The position numbers and the translations under genes are program-made. Below, one piece after another: positions 6,182-13,937 of a stretch of DNA of 19,028 bases (position 1 is the stretch's first letter; each line of letters opens with the position of its first letter). Origin of the DNA: Eubacterium sp. Lineage in GTDB: Bacteria; Bacillota; Clostridia; Lachnospirales; Lachnospiraceae. A model generated the notes under the pieces. The model ran no database searches. It had not been told where the DNA came from and worked only from the letters and a program-made list of their open reading frames with translations. The stretch covers positions 1 through 19,028 of the forward strand of contig JAILAS010000030.1 in NCBI GenBank assembly GCA_024681495.1, written 5' to 3'.

Positions 6182-7273
6182 TTACAGCAGAGATCTCACG
6201 CAGATAGGCGACCTGTAGAACGCATTGGAGATCTTGATTCCGTCCCTGTGATTGGACGCGTGTACAATCTGTCCATTGCCGATGTAGATGGCCACGTGGC
6301 TAATCGAGCTGCCCGATCCGTAGAAGAACAGGTCTCCGGGCTGCGCCTCAGACGAGCTGATGGAAGAACCGTATCCTGCCTGTGAGCTCGAGGAATGGGG
6401 AAGTCCGATTCCGTAGTGAGCATACACCGAGAGAACGAATCCGGAGCAGTCGCATCCGTTGGTGAGGCTCGTGCCTCCCCAGACATAGGGATTACCGACG
6501 AACTGAAGCGCGTAGTTAACGAGCGCCACCCTTACGTCAGATACGCCCTCTCCGTACTTAACCTCTGTCATGGTAAGCGCGGTGGGAAGCTCCTCGGATA
6601 TGGAAACATATTCGGCGGCTACATAGACCTTATCGTTATCTACCTCGACCTTGATCCAGTCTCCGCAGTCCTTGAGAACAGTAAGCTCCTCTCCGTCTCC
6701 GAGCAGGTAATATACCTTGGAGTCGGTGGATGCCTCCTCCCTGGCGTAGAGAGTGGTAGTCTCAACGGTAGCGTAGGTGGTGACGTTCTCCTCGGCGGCT
6801 GCAAGCGCCTCGTCGCCCGTCAATATATAGTCGGAGCTGACATATCCCTCAACTTTACCGGAGGTAATCTTATACCATCCGTCCTTCTCGCTTATAATCT
6901 CACAGGCGTCTCCGTCGCTCATCTTACCGACAGTATCGGAATCCGATGAGGCCTTTTCCCTTACATTCAAAGAACCCGAAACAGAGGCAATGCCCAAATT
7001 GTCATAGCCGCATAAATCGGCGACCGTCTGGGGCTCAGAGGACTCTTCGGAAGAATCCTGCGCGTTTGTATTAGCTGCTAAAGATATGGAATCCTGAATG
7101 GCGGCCGTAACTCCGGCCGAAGAACAATCGGAAACGTCGACAAAATCAGAAAGCGTAGCGCTCACTCCGGCGGTAGCCGTATCTGCCGATGCCACAGTGG
7201 TATTTACGAAACAACCGGCTGCAAACATACTCACCGTCATGCCAAGAAGCGCAGAAATTTTCTTAATTTTCAT
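6182..7273 (-). CDS. Secreted NlpC/P60 peptidoglycan endopeptidase with two SH3b domains
   Basis: Likely a cell-wall hydrolase that cuts stem-peptide bonds (gamma-D-glutamyl-diamino acid type by family). The N-terminus is a classic signal peptide: KIKK, a hydrophobic core, then probable cleavage after ASA at residue 30. A Ser/Ala/Asp-rich linker follows. Bacterial SH3 domain 1 covers about 97-152 (LNVREKAS...GWYKI) and domain 2 about 168-226 (LYAREEAS...DWIKV), expected to bind peptidoglycan. The NlpC/P60 domain covers about 243-363 with catalytic Cys276 in CDCSGF, His326 in ISHVAIYIG and a third polar residue His338 in IVHAS; all three are present. Total length 363 aa. GGAGGA precedes the ATG. 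It is a single-gene unit with its own promoter and terminator between ribF and rpsO. The cysteine at 21 is a poor lipobox, so a free or wall-bound enzyme is favoured. Confidence 0.93.
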   Translation of the reverse strand: MKIKKISALLGMTVSMFAAGCFVNTTVASADTATAGVSATLSDFVDVSDCSSAGVTAAIQDSISLAANTNAQDSSEESSEPQTVADLCGYDNLGIASVSGSLNVREKASSDSDTVGKMSDGDACEIISEKDGWYKITSGKVEGYVSSDYILTGDEALAAAEENVTTYATVETTTLYAREEASTDSKVYYLLGDGEELTVLKDCGDWIKVEVDNDKVYVAAEYVSISEELPTALTMTEVKYGEGVSDVRVALVNYALQFVGNPYVWGGTSLTNGCDCSGFVLSVYAHYGIGLPHSSSSQAGYGSSISSSEAQPGDLFFYGSGSSISHVAIYIGNGQIVHASNHRDGIKISNAFYRSPICVRSLL

Positions 7274-7328
7274 CGTGTTCCTCCATAAGAAAATTCAAAT
7301 GTTAAAAAAATGTTACAAAACCAATTGA

Positions 7329-7357
7329 ACTTTATCAAAAAACGATAATTATGTCAA
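7329..7357 (-). promoter_or_regulatory. Promoter of the NlpC/P60 gene
   Basis: Minus strand TTGACA (7352-7357), perfect -35, 17-nt spacer, TAAAGT (7329-7334). Leader of about 50 nt, AT-rich, with no recognised riboswitch. Confidence 0.8.
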
Positions 7358-7389
7358 GTTAATTCTGCCCACAAGTCCCGTAACGATGC

Positions 7390-7420
7390 AAAAAACCCCT
7401 CAGAAAAATATCTGAGGGGT
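7390..7420 (-). terminator. Intrinsic terminator of the rimP-ribF operon
   Basis: A 10-bp stem (arms 7411-7420 and 7395-7404, ACCCCTCAGA / TCTGAGGGGT) with a 6-nt loop, followed on the minus strand by TTTTTTG. It lies about 10 nt after the ribF stop codon. Confidence 0.92.
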
Positions 7421-7430
7421 GATGTAACAA

Positions 7431-8366
7431 TTAGATTTTAAGTTCGTATGCGCTCATAACCCTGTTAACGCTCTCGCGGTCAACCGCCAGCTGGGCCTTC
7501 AGCTCGTCCAGTGATCCGAACTTCTTCTCGGGGCGAATAAACGAGAAGAGTCTCACGCGGACAGTCTCTCCGTAGATGTCCTCGTCGAAGTCGAATATGT
7601 TCGTCTCGACGCCGAGAGCATTTTCGCCCTCGATGGTGGGCTTCACGCCGATATTGGTCATGCCGGCATAAATCCTGTCTCTTACCACCACCGCCGAAGC
7701 GTATACCCCCTTGGGCGGGAGCGCCTTCTCCACCGGAGGCACCTGGTTTATGGTCGGGAAACCGATGGTGTGTCCGAGGTGATTGCCGCTGGTGACCTCT
7801 TCCATTATGAAGAAGGGATAGCCCAAAAGCAGGTTCGCCTTCTCGATATTTCCGACCTCGATCTCCTCGCGGATAAAAGTGGAACTGATGTCGCGGCCCT
7901 CGTACTGCTTCTTCTGAACAACCACCACGTCGTATCCGAGCTCGTCGGACATCTGCTCGAGGAGCTTGTAGTCCCCGGACCGGTTATGTCCGAAACGGCA
8001 GTCTGTTCCGACGACAAAAGCCTTTACGTTAAGGTTTTCGACAGTCTTTCTTACGAAGTCCTCCGCCTCCATCATTCTAACCTCGTCCGTGAACGGGCAC
8101 TCTATGAAGTAATCGATTCCAACGTTGGTAAAGCAGAGCTCCTTCTCCGGCAATGTGGTTATCTGAAGGGAGCTCTTTCCCGAAACCTTGTCCGAAGGCG
8201 GCATATCGAATGTGAAGATCACGGACTTGAGTCCCTTCTCCTTCTTCTTGGCATCGACATACTCCAGAAGCTTTTTATGGCCCATGTGCAGGCCGTCGAA
8301 CTTGCCGATGGTTAGGACTGTGGGCTCTGTAAGTTTAACGTTTGTATCATTCCTGATAAAATCCAT
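7431..8366 (-). CDS. ribF: Bifunctional riboflavin kinase / FAD synthetase
   Basis: Phosphorylates riboflavin to FMN and adenylylates FMN to FAD. The N-terminal FAD synthetase half (about 1-185) shows the nucleotidyltransferase motif GKFDGLHMGH near the start, GTDCRFGHNRSGDY in the middle, and SSTFIREEI. The C-terminal riboflavin kinase half shows GFPTIN, GVYASAVVV, NIGVKPTIEG and ETNIFDFDEDIYG, with Glu of ETN as the expected catalytic base. The start at 8366 (MDFIRNDTNV) gives 311 aa, the family length; the open frame runs further upstream but only into truB. AAGGAA inside the end of truB is the ribosome binding site, and only 4 nt separate the genes, so expression is coupled to truB. No FMN riboswitch precedes it. 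Last gene of the operon. Confidence 0.96.
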   Translation of the reverse strand: MDFIRNDTNVKLTEPTVLTIGKFDGLHMGHKKLLEYVDAKKKEKGLKSVIFTFDMPPSDKVSGKSSLQITTLPEKELCFTNVGIDYFIECPFTDEVRMMEAEDFVRKTVENLNVKAFVVGTDCRFGHNRSGDYKLLEQMSDELGYDVVVVQKKQYEGRDISSTFIREEIEVGNIEKANLLLGYPFFIMEEVTSGNHLGHTIGFPTINQVPPVEKALPPKGVYASAVVVRDRIYAGMTNIGVKPTIEGENALGVETNIFDFDEDIYGETVRVRLFSFIRPEKKFGSLDELKAQLAVDRESVNRVMSAYELKI

Positions 8367-8370
8367 CAGA

Positions 8371-9273
8371 TTATAATTCCTTAAAGATTTTCTGCGGGCG
8401 AAGCGCGTCGATTCTTTCGTCATAGGCATATATGCCGTAGAAATCCCCCGAGGGATCGTAGACGCGTACAACATCGCCATTATTCAAGTCTGTTTCTTCA
8501 AAAATATCTTCGGGCGACAGGGGATTTCCGTTCGAGGCGCGCTTTTCGGCGTCATTTACGAATGAAACCCTCGGATAACCCTTAAAGACCACGTCCGTAC
8601 CCAGTATTATGTCACCCTGTCTGCCGCTCTTGAATATCTCTTCTATTTCGGACAGCTTGTGGGAATCGCTCACATCGAAACCGGCCGCGCGTGTCCTCAA
8701 GAGATGATCCATGCATGCGCCGCAGCCGAGCTTCTCACCGATATCGGCGCAAAGCGTTCTAATGTACGTGCCCTTCGAGCAGCTGACGGTAATTTCCACG
8801 TATGGGACGTCAATCCGGTTAACCTCTATGTCGTAGATGGTGATTCTCCTGGACTTGCGCTCCACCTCTTTTCCCTCACGGGCGAGCTCGTAGAGCCTCT
8901 TTCCTCCGACCCTGATGGCCGAATACATAGGCGGAACCTGCTCTATTTCACCCTTAAAGGACATGATGGTCGATACAATCTCTTCCTCGGGAGGGATGAT
9001 ATCGCACCTATCGATTACCTCTCCGGATGTGTCGAGAGTATCGGTGGTACAACCCAAAAGCACCCTGGCCCTGTATGTCTTGTCCGAATCTGTGAGCATA
9101 TCGGAGACTTTAGTGGCCTTTCCGAGGCAGACGACCAGAACGCCCTCGGCGTCCGGATCGAGTGTTCCGGTATGGCCAATCTTTCTCTGGCCGGCTATAC
9201 CCCGGAGTACATTAACCACGTCGTGCGACGTGAATCCGGGCTCTTTATATACATTTATTATTCCATTGATCAT
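8371..9273 (-). CDS. truB: tRNA pseudouridine(55) synthase
   Basis: Makes pseudouridine 55 in the T loop of most tRNAs. The 300-aa protein carries the TruB core from the start: MINGIINVYKEPGFTSHDVV, then GHTGTLDPDAEGVL with the catalytic Asp at residue 39, and the RKSRRITIYDI and CSKGTYIRTLCADIG stretches that follow in the family. The last ~70 residues resemble the small C-terminal PUA-like part. The ATG overlaps the nrnA stop as TAATG, and no good ribosome binding site lies in the 5-12 nt upstream, so translation probably depends on reinitiation after nrnA. ribF follows after 4 nt. Confidence 0.97.
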   Translation of the reverse strand: MINGIINVYKEPGFTSHDVVNVLRGIAGQRKIGHTGTLDPDAEGVLVVCLGKATKVSDMLTDSDKTYRARVLLGCTTDTLDTSGEVIDRCDIIPPEEEIVSTIMSFKGEIEQVPPMYSAIRVGGKRLYELAREGKEVERKSRRITIYDIEVNRIDVPYVEITVSCSKGTYIRTLCADIGEKLGCGACMDHLLRTRAAGFDVSDSHKLSEIEEIFKSGRQGDIILGTDVVFKGYPRVSFVNDAEKRASNGNPLSPEDIFEETDLNNGDVVRVYDPSGDFYGIYAYDERIDALRPQKIFKEL

Positions 9274-10235
9274 TAGTCAGGATAGTCTTCTTCCACTGCT
9301 TTAATGACGGGTACAAGAATGGTATCCACCGCCTCTTCGAGGGTCATTTCGCGAAGTGTACATCCAGCGGCCCTCACATGTCCGCCGCCACCAAAGGAAA
9401 CGGCCACGTCGGAAACGTTTACGCCGTCGCTGCGCATGCTCACCTTCCAGCCGTCGGAATTCTGGTGAACGAAAACGGCCACATGGACTCCCTCGGTGAC
9501 CTTAAGCTGATTCACGATGCCGTCTAGGTGGGAAACGTCCACGCCTACCTCTTTCATCTGCTTAAACGTGAGTGTGCCGACGATGACCTTCCCTCCGGCG
9601 TGAAGGGAGCTGCCGCAGACCACCAGGCCGGTCGCCTTATTCTGCGCATAGCTCTTGGCGAAAAAGCTCTCTTCAATTATCCTGGGGAAATCGAATCCGA
9701 ATTCGATGAGTCTGCCGGCTATGGACATCGTTTCCCGTCCCGTACAGGAGTACTGGAACACACCCGTGTCGTGCACAATGCCGGTGTAAAGGCAGACTGC
9801 CACTTCCTCCGTCACCTTATCGGGATCGAGCATGGTGTACAAAAGCTCGCTGGCCGAGCTCCTGTTGGGCTCGATGAAGTTTTCATCCGCGAAGCCCTTA
9901 TTGCTCACGTGATGGTCGATGCAGACAGTATTCTTCGCGGCCTTGAAGAGCTTAACGGAATCTCCGAGGCGCTCCCTGTCCGCGCAGTCGAGGCTGATGA
10001 AGAGGTCGAACGGAGCCTTGTATTCCCTATGCTTCTCAATCTTTTCCGAGGCAGGAAGGAATTCGAAGCACTCAACGATGTTATCGAGATAGACGTGAAC
10101 ATCTATTTCGGGATAGTTCTGAGCTATATAATTATAGCAGCCCAGAACCGAGCCGATACAATCACCGTCGGGCCTGACATGACCTGATATTCCAACGCAT
10201 GTTACCCCGTCGAGAAAATCATCAATCCTCTTCAT
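9273..10235 (-). CDS. nrnA: DHH/DHHA1 phosphoesterase, NrnA-type (nanoRNase / pAp phosphatase)
   Basis: Expected to degrade 2-5-nt RNA fragments and to dephosphorylate 3'-phosphoadenosine 5'-phosphate. Metal-binding DHH motifs are visible in order: GHVRPDGDCIGS (about 18-29), LDCADR, the DHH triad IDHHVSN (Asp107-His108-His109), and YTGIVHDTGVFQYS, where family members often have TDTG, so the His before DTG is a mild variant. The C-terminal DHHA1 domain ends in SFGGGGHVRAAGCTL, the substrate-binding GGGH loop. Start at 10235 is preferred because AAAGGA sits 7 nt upstream; another ATG at 10241 is too close to that site. The start overlaps the end of rbfA by 14 nt and the stop overlaps truB by 1 nt. 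This position between rbfA and truB is conserved in Firmicutes. Confidence 0.93.
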   Translation of the reverse strand: MKRIDDFLDGVTCVGISGHVRPDGDCIGSVLGCYNYIAQNYPEIDVHVYLDNIVECFEFLPASEKIEKHREYKAPFDLFISLDCADRERLGDSVKLFKAAKNTVCIDHHVSNKGFADENFIEPNRSSASELLYTMLDPDKVTEEVAVCLYTGIVHDTGVFQYSCTGRETMSIAGRLIEFGFDFPRIIEESFFAKSYAQNKATGLVVCGSSLHAGGKVIVGTLTFKQMKEVGVDVSHLDGIVNQLKVTEGVHVAVFVHQNSDGWKVSMRSDGVNVSDVAVSFGGGGHVRAAGCTLREMTLEEAVDTILVPVIKAVEEDYPD

Positions 10236-10590
10236 GGTCATTTCCTTTCAGTCCGTCGAGTACGTTGCTGATATGTATGCCATACTCAATCGAATCGTCT
10301 ATTTCAAAGAAGAGCTTCGGGGTGTTTCTAAGATTCACTTCCTTAGCGAGTGCGGAACGAACGAATCCCTCTGCACTCTTTAATCCCTTTATCGTGCCTT
10401 CCTTCTCCTTGTCCGAGCCAAGGACACTTATGTAAACCTTGGCCGTCTTAAGGTCAGGAGCCACCTCCACATGCGTGACCGAGGTCATGATATGAATTCT
10501 GGGGTCCTTGATTTCGTTTCGAATTATCGACGAGAGGGCTTTTTTTACCTCTTCGTTAATTCTGGTATTTTTAATGCTGTTCTTACGCAT
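10222..10590 (-). CDS. rbfA: 30S ribosome-binding factor A
   Basis: Assists late 30S maturation and 16S rRNA 5' end processing. The 122-aa protein has the family pattern: basic N-terminus, INEEVKKALSSIIRNEIKDPRI, then VTHVEVAPDLKTAKVYISVLG and the closing LRNTPKLFFEIDDSIEYGIHISNVL, which together form the single KH-like fold. AAGGAGATATAAG precedes the ATG. It is 16 nt downstream of infB and overlaps nrnA. Confidence 0.97.
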   Translation of the reverse strand: MRKNSIKNTRINEEVKKALSSIIRNEIKDPRIHIMTSVTHVEVAPDLKTAKVYISVLGSDKEKEGTIKGLKSAEGFVRSALAKEVNLRNTPKLFFEIDDSIEYGIHISNVLDGLKGNDHEED

Positions 10591-10606
10591 CTTATATCTC
10601 CTTGGA

Positions 10607-13330
10607 CTACCTGGGCACCTCGACCATGATGTATCCTTCTACGGTGTCGCCCTCAATGATTCCGTCGAATCCCTCGAATACCATACCGCACTCGAAGCCG
10701 GCCTTAACCTCTTTGACATCATCCTTGAAGCGCTTGAGAGACTCGAGCTTGCCCTCGTGGATGAGCTCTTCGTCCCTGTAAATACGTACGCCGCATTCCT
10801 TCTGCATATATCCGTCGACCATGTAGGAACCGGCGATGTTTCCGACACCGGAGGCCTTGAAGATCTGTCTGATCTCGGCGTGTCCGGTAACCTTCTCCTC
10901 GTAAATGGGATCGAGCATACCCTTCATGGCAGCCTCAACGTCCTCGATGGCGTTGTAGATTACCTTGTAGAGCTTGATATCTACGCCCTCAGCATCTGCG
11001 GATGCTCTGGCGGCGGAATCAGGACGCACGTTGAATCCGATGATAACGGCATTCGATGCGGATGCAAGTACCACGTCCGACTCGGTGATGGCACCGACGC
11101 CGCTGTGGATTACCTTTACAATAACCTCTTCGTTCGAGAGCTTCTCGAGGCTCTGCTTCAACGCCTCCACGGAACCCTGTACGTCCGCCTTGACGATGAG
11201 CTCGAGCTCCTTCACATTGCCGGCCTGTATCTGTGCGAACAGGTCGTCGAGCGACAGGCGGGCTCTGGTCTCGTCGATAAGCTTGTTCTTGCTCTCCGAG
11301 ATGAAGGTCTCGGCGAAGTTCCTGGCCTCCTTCTCCGACTCGGGGCTGATGAAGATCTCGCCGGCGTTGGGAACCTGGGAAAGACCCTGAATCTCGACGG
11401 GGATGGAGGGAGTAGCCTCCTTTACTCTCCTGCCGTTCTCGTCAGTCATGGCGCGGACCTTACCGTAGGATGAGCCTGCGCAGATGGGATCTCCCACCTT
11501 GAGCGTACCCTTCTGAACCAGAACGGTAGCGCACACGCCCTTGCCCTTGTCGAGCTTGGACTCGATGACCAGACCTCTGGCCTTCCTCTTCGGGTTGGCT
11601 TTAAGCTCGAGCACGTCGGCCGTAAGGAGAATCATCTCCAAAAGTTCATCGATGCCCTGTCCGGTGTGAGCCGAAACGGGTACGAATACCGTGCTTCCGC
11701 CCCAGTCCTCGGGGATGAGTTCGTGCTCCGAAAGCTCCTGCTTAACGCGCTCGATGTTGGCGCTGGGCTTATCAATCTTATTTATGGCTACAATAATCTC
11801 GATATCTGCGGCCTTGGCGTGGTTAATAGCCTCGATGGTCTGGGGCATAACACCGTCGTCGGCTGCGACTACGAGAACCGCGATATCCGTGGAATTCGCG
11901 CCACGCATACGCATGGCGGTAAACGCCTCGTGTCCGGGTGTGTCGAGGAAGGTGATCTTCCTGCCGTTCGAGGAAACCACGTAAGCACCGATGGCCTGCG
12001 TGATACCGCCTGCCTCGCGATCGATATCGTGAGTGTTTCTGATGGCATCGAGCAGCGATGTCTTACCGTGATCGACGTGACCCATTACGCAGACAACGGG
12101 CGGACGGGCCTTGAGGGTGTTCTCGGGATCCTCTTCGTCCTTCAGGAGCTCGGCGATAACATCGACCTTCTCCTCGGGCTCGCATATGCAATTGTACTCG
12201 AGAGCGATCTCCTCTGCCTCGGCGTAATCGACCTCGGAATTGATGGTCATCATCTTTCCTGCGAGGAAGAGCTTCTTCACGAGCGCAGATGACTGAACCT
12301 TCAGAAGGTCGGCGAGCTCCTTTATGGTAAGGTGCTCGGGCACGGAAATGGTGCGAATCTCGTCCGAAACCTCCTCGTGCTTCTGGGGAGTCTTGTGAGC
12401 CTTCTTGTGTCCGGACTGCTTCTCCAGCGAGAACGTTCTCTCGGACTTGTCGACTCTCGGTCCCCTGCGCTTATCCTTCTTGTAGTCGTTCTGCTTCCTG
12501 CCGTCTCCCTTGCGCGAGGGCTTGGAGCTCTCGGAGGATGCGGGGGCTGCAGAACCGCTGTCGACCTTGTTGTTATAGGTCTTGCCCTTGGAATGGGGCT
12601 TCTTATTATCGGAGGATCCGGATGCTGCAGCTGCTGCAGCTGCGGCCTTCTCCTTCTTCCTCATGTTCTCGTATACATTCTCGCGCTTAATGGGCGCCTT
12701 CTTCTCGGGAGCCTTTACCTGCTTGGGAGCAGCAGCCTCCTGGGTGTTAGTCTCGGCGGCCTTGGGCGTAGTCTCAACCTTGGTTGACTCCTTAGGCGCC
12801 TCCTTAACGGGGGCAGCCTCTTTGGCCTTAGCCTTCATAGCTGCATCATTCTCGCGCTCCGCGCGCTCTCTGGCCTGTGCCTCGAGAAGTCTCTTCGACT
12901 GCCTCTTGGGGCGGGGTGCATTCTGACCACCCTGGGGAGCCCTGCCGGGTGCGGGCCTTCCGCCGCGCTGGTTGCGGCCGTTCTGAGAATTGAAGACCAC
13001 GGAGATCTTCTTTTTCTTCTTTGCCTCTCCCTTATCTGCGGGCTGCTTCTCGGCGGCTTTATCAACCTTGGCTGCGCCTTCTTTGGCCTTGGGAGCAGCT
13101 TTCTGCTCAGTGGGGGCCTGCTTTGGGGATGCGGGTGCACTTTCTGTCGTGCTCTTTGAACCGCCACCGGAGGCTTTTCCGAACTTGGACTCAATGAGTT
13201 TGACCACATCCTCCTCGATGGAGTTGGCCGCCTTCACGTCCGCTCCCGTCTTCTCCTTGACGAAGGCGATGACATCCTTACTATCAATTCCAAGGTTTTT
13301 CGCAACCTCGTAAATTCTGGGTTTTCCCAT
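10607..13330 (-). CDS. infB: Translation initiation factor IF-2
   Basis: GTPase that brings fMet-tRNA to the 30S subunit and promotes subunit joining. Starting at 13330 (MGKPRIYEVAKNLGI) it has 907 aa; an AAGGAGG site lies about 10 nt upstream, while the longer frame runs back into rplGA and is not used. The order is: a short N-terminal IF2_N helix bundle (1-50), a long low-complexity linker rich in Lys, Ala, Pro, Arg and Ser (about 55-330) with an eight-alanine run at about 229-236, a second IF2_N domain (about 335-385), then the G domain with G1 GHVDHGKT (about 417-424), switch GGITQAIGAY, G3 DTPGHEAF, G4 NKID and G5 SAHTGQG, followed by domains II-IV. The linker is longer than in B. subtilis IF2 but such linkers vary widely. 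Ends in TAG, 16 nt before rbfA. Confidence 0.98.
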   Translation of the reverse strand: MGKPRIYEVAKNLGIDSKDVIAFVKEKTGADVKAANSIEEDVVKLIESKFGKASGGGSKSTTESAPASPKQAPTEQKAAPKAKEGAAKVDKAAEKQPADKGEAKKKKKISVVFNSQNGRNQRGGRPAPGRAPQGGQNAPRPKRQSKRLLEAQARERAERENDAAMKAKAKEAAPVKEAPKESTKVETTPKAAETNTQEAAAPKQVKAPEKKAPIKRENVYENMRKKEKAAAAAAAASGSSDNKKPHSKGKTYNNKVDSGSAAPASSESSKPSRKGDGRKQNDYKKDKRRGPRVDKSERTFSLEKQSGHKKAHKTPQKHEEVSDEIRTISVPEHLTIKELADLLKVQSSALVKKLFLAGKMMTINSEVDYAEAEEIALEYNCICEPEEKVDVIAELLKDEEDPENTLKARPPVVCVMGHVDHGKTSLLDAIRNTHDIDREAGGITQAIGAYVVSSNGRKITFLDTPGHEAFTAMRMRGANSTDIAVLVVAADDGVMPQTIEAINHAKAADIEIIVAINKIDKPSANIERVKQELSEHELIPEDWGGSTVFVPVSAHTGQGIDELLEMILLTADVLELKANPKRKARGLVIESKLDKGKGVCATVLVQKGTLKVGDPICAGSSYGKVRAMTDENGRRVKEATPSIPVEIQGLSQVPNAGEIFISPESEKEARNFAETFISESKNKLIDETRARLSLDDLFAQIQAGNVKELELIVKADVQGSVEALKQSLEKLSNEEVIVKVIHSGVGAITESDVVLASASNAVIIGFNVRPDSAARASADAEGVDIKLYKVIYNAIEDVEAAMKGMLDPIYEEKVTGHAEIRQIFKASGVGNIAGSYMVDGYMQKECGVRIYRDEELIHEGKLESLKRFKDDVKEVKAGFECGMVFEGFDGIIEGDTVEGYIMVEVPR
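12623..12646 (-). repeat. Poly-alanine codon repeat in infB
   Basis: Eight consecutive Ala codons (GCC GCA GCT GCA GCA GCT GCA GCA on the minus strand) form overlapping CTGCAG units in the IF2 linker. Such tracts vary in length by slippage. Confidence 0.7.
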
Positions 13331-13344
13331 ATAATTTAACCTCC

Positions 13345-13653
13345 TTAACGGTCTGCACCGCTTTTTACTAAAAGCTGCCTGGCGAATCCCTCGTCGGTCA
13401 CCGCCGCGCAAACTCTGTTTTCTTTTCCTATTGCAGCTCCGATACCCTGAGCCGTCCCATATTCCAAAAGAGACACACCGTAGTGATTACACATGTCCCG
13501 GAGTTTTTTCCTGGTGTTGTCCGAGGCGTCCAAAGCTCCAATGACTAGTGACGCCTCTCCGGCTCTCACCGCCTCTTTGGTAGCGAACGAGCCGCTCTTT
13601 ACCTTACCTGCCCTGTATGCCAAAGACAACAGGGATAAAACATTGTCTCTCAT
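13345..13653 (-). CDS. L7Ae/L30e/Gadd45-family RNA-binding protein (YlxQ-like)
   Basis: A small (102 aa) protein of the L7Ae kink-turn-binding family, equivalent to the infB-operon protein YlxQ/RplGA of Firmicutes, found with ribosomes. Visible features are LLSLAYRAGKVKSGS near the N-terminus, SLVIGALDASDNTRKKLRDMC in the middle, the YGTAQGIGAAIGKENRVCAAV segment and GFARQLL at the end, all in the family order. Its ATG overlaps the rnpM stop (ATGA), so the two are translationally coupled; infB starts 14 nt after its stop. Its exact role is not settled in the family. Confidence 0.9.
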   Translation of the reverse strand: MRDNVLSLLSLAYRAGKVKSGSFATKEAVRAGEASLVIGALDASDNTRKKLRDMCNHYGVSLLEYGTAQGIGAAIGKENRVCAAVTDEGFARQLLVKSGADR

Positions 13654-13916
13654 GGCACCTCGATTCTCTTTAGAAGAGCCTCGTAAACCTCCGTAGAAAC
13701 CCGGCCCTTAAAGGACCTGGCAAGCGCCCCGGTCTTAACAGCCTTTTGGACGCATTCCGGGTTACGGCACACGTATGCACCGCGCCCCTGAGCCTTTCCG
13801 GTCTCGTCGATCTTGGTCTGTCCGTCAGCGAATCTTACGACCCTGACCAGCCTGGATTTTTCAATCATCTGTCTGCACCCTATGCACATCCTAAGGGGGC
13901 TCTTCTTTAGGGACAT
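13650..13916 (-). CDS. rnpM: RNase P modulator RnpM (YlxR family)
   Basis: An 88-aa basic RNA-binding protein of the YlxR family (DUF448). In B. subtilis the homologue has been reported to bind RNase P RNA and modulate its activity. The family signature is present: LRMCIGCRQMIEKSRLVRVVR, then GRGAYVCRNPEC, giving two pairs of cysteines (CxxC and CxxxxC), and a basic C-terminal half (KTGALARSFKGRV). The ribosome binding site is GAGGTG. Between nusA (21 nt upstream) and the L7Ae-family gene (4-nt overlap), the standard place. Confidence 0.93.
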   Translation of the reverse strand: MSLKKSPLRMCIGCRQMIEKSRLVRVVRFADGQTKIDETGKAQGRGAYVCRNPECVQKAVKTGALARSFKGRVSTEVYEALLKRIEVP

Positions 13917-13937
13917 TTACACCTCGCTACTGAAAAA

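Noticed and set aside
7196..7228. Lipobox at Cys21 of the NlpC/P60 protein
   Set aside because: The -3 residue is Ala rather than Leu/Val/Ile, and a good signal peptidase I site (ASA, residue 30) follows.
7333..7335. FMN riboswitch or T-box upstream of ribF, tyrA or the peptidase gene
   Set aside because: ribF is internal to an operon, the tyrA leader is about 23 nt, and the peptidase leader is about 50 nt of AT-rich sequence; none can hold such an element.
8367..8480. Longer N-terminus for RibF (38 extra residues)
   Set aside because: It overlaps truB coding sequence and the family length and ribosome binding site support the start at 8366.
10508..12787. Several plus-strand open frames opposite rbfA and infB
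   Set aside because: Antisense shadows of the conserved GTPase gene and its low-complexity linker; Leu/Val/Gly-rich translations come from reading Glu/Lys/Asp codons backwards.
13331..13411. Longer N-terminus for IF2 (27 extra residues)
   Set aside because: It runs into the preceding L7Ae-family gene; AAGGAGG supports the MGKPRIYEVAKNLGI start.
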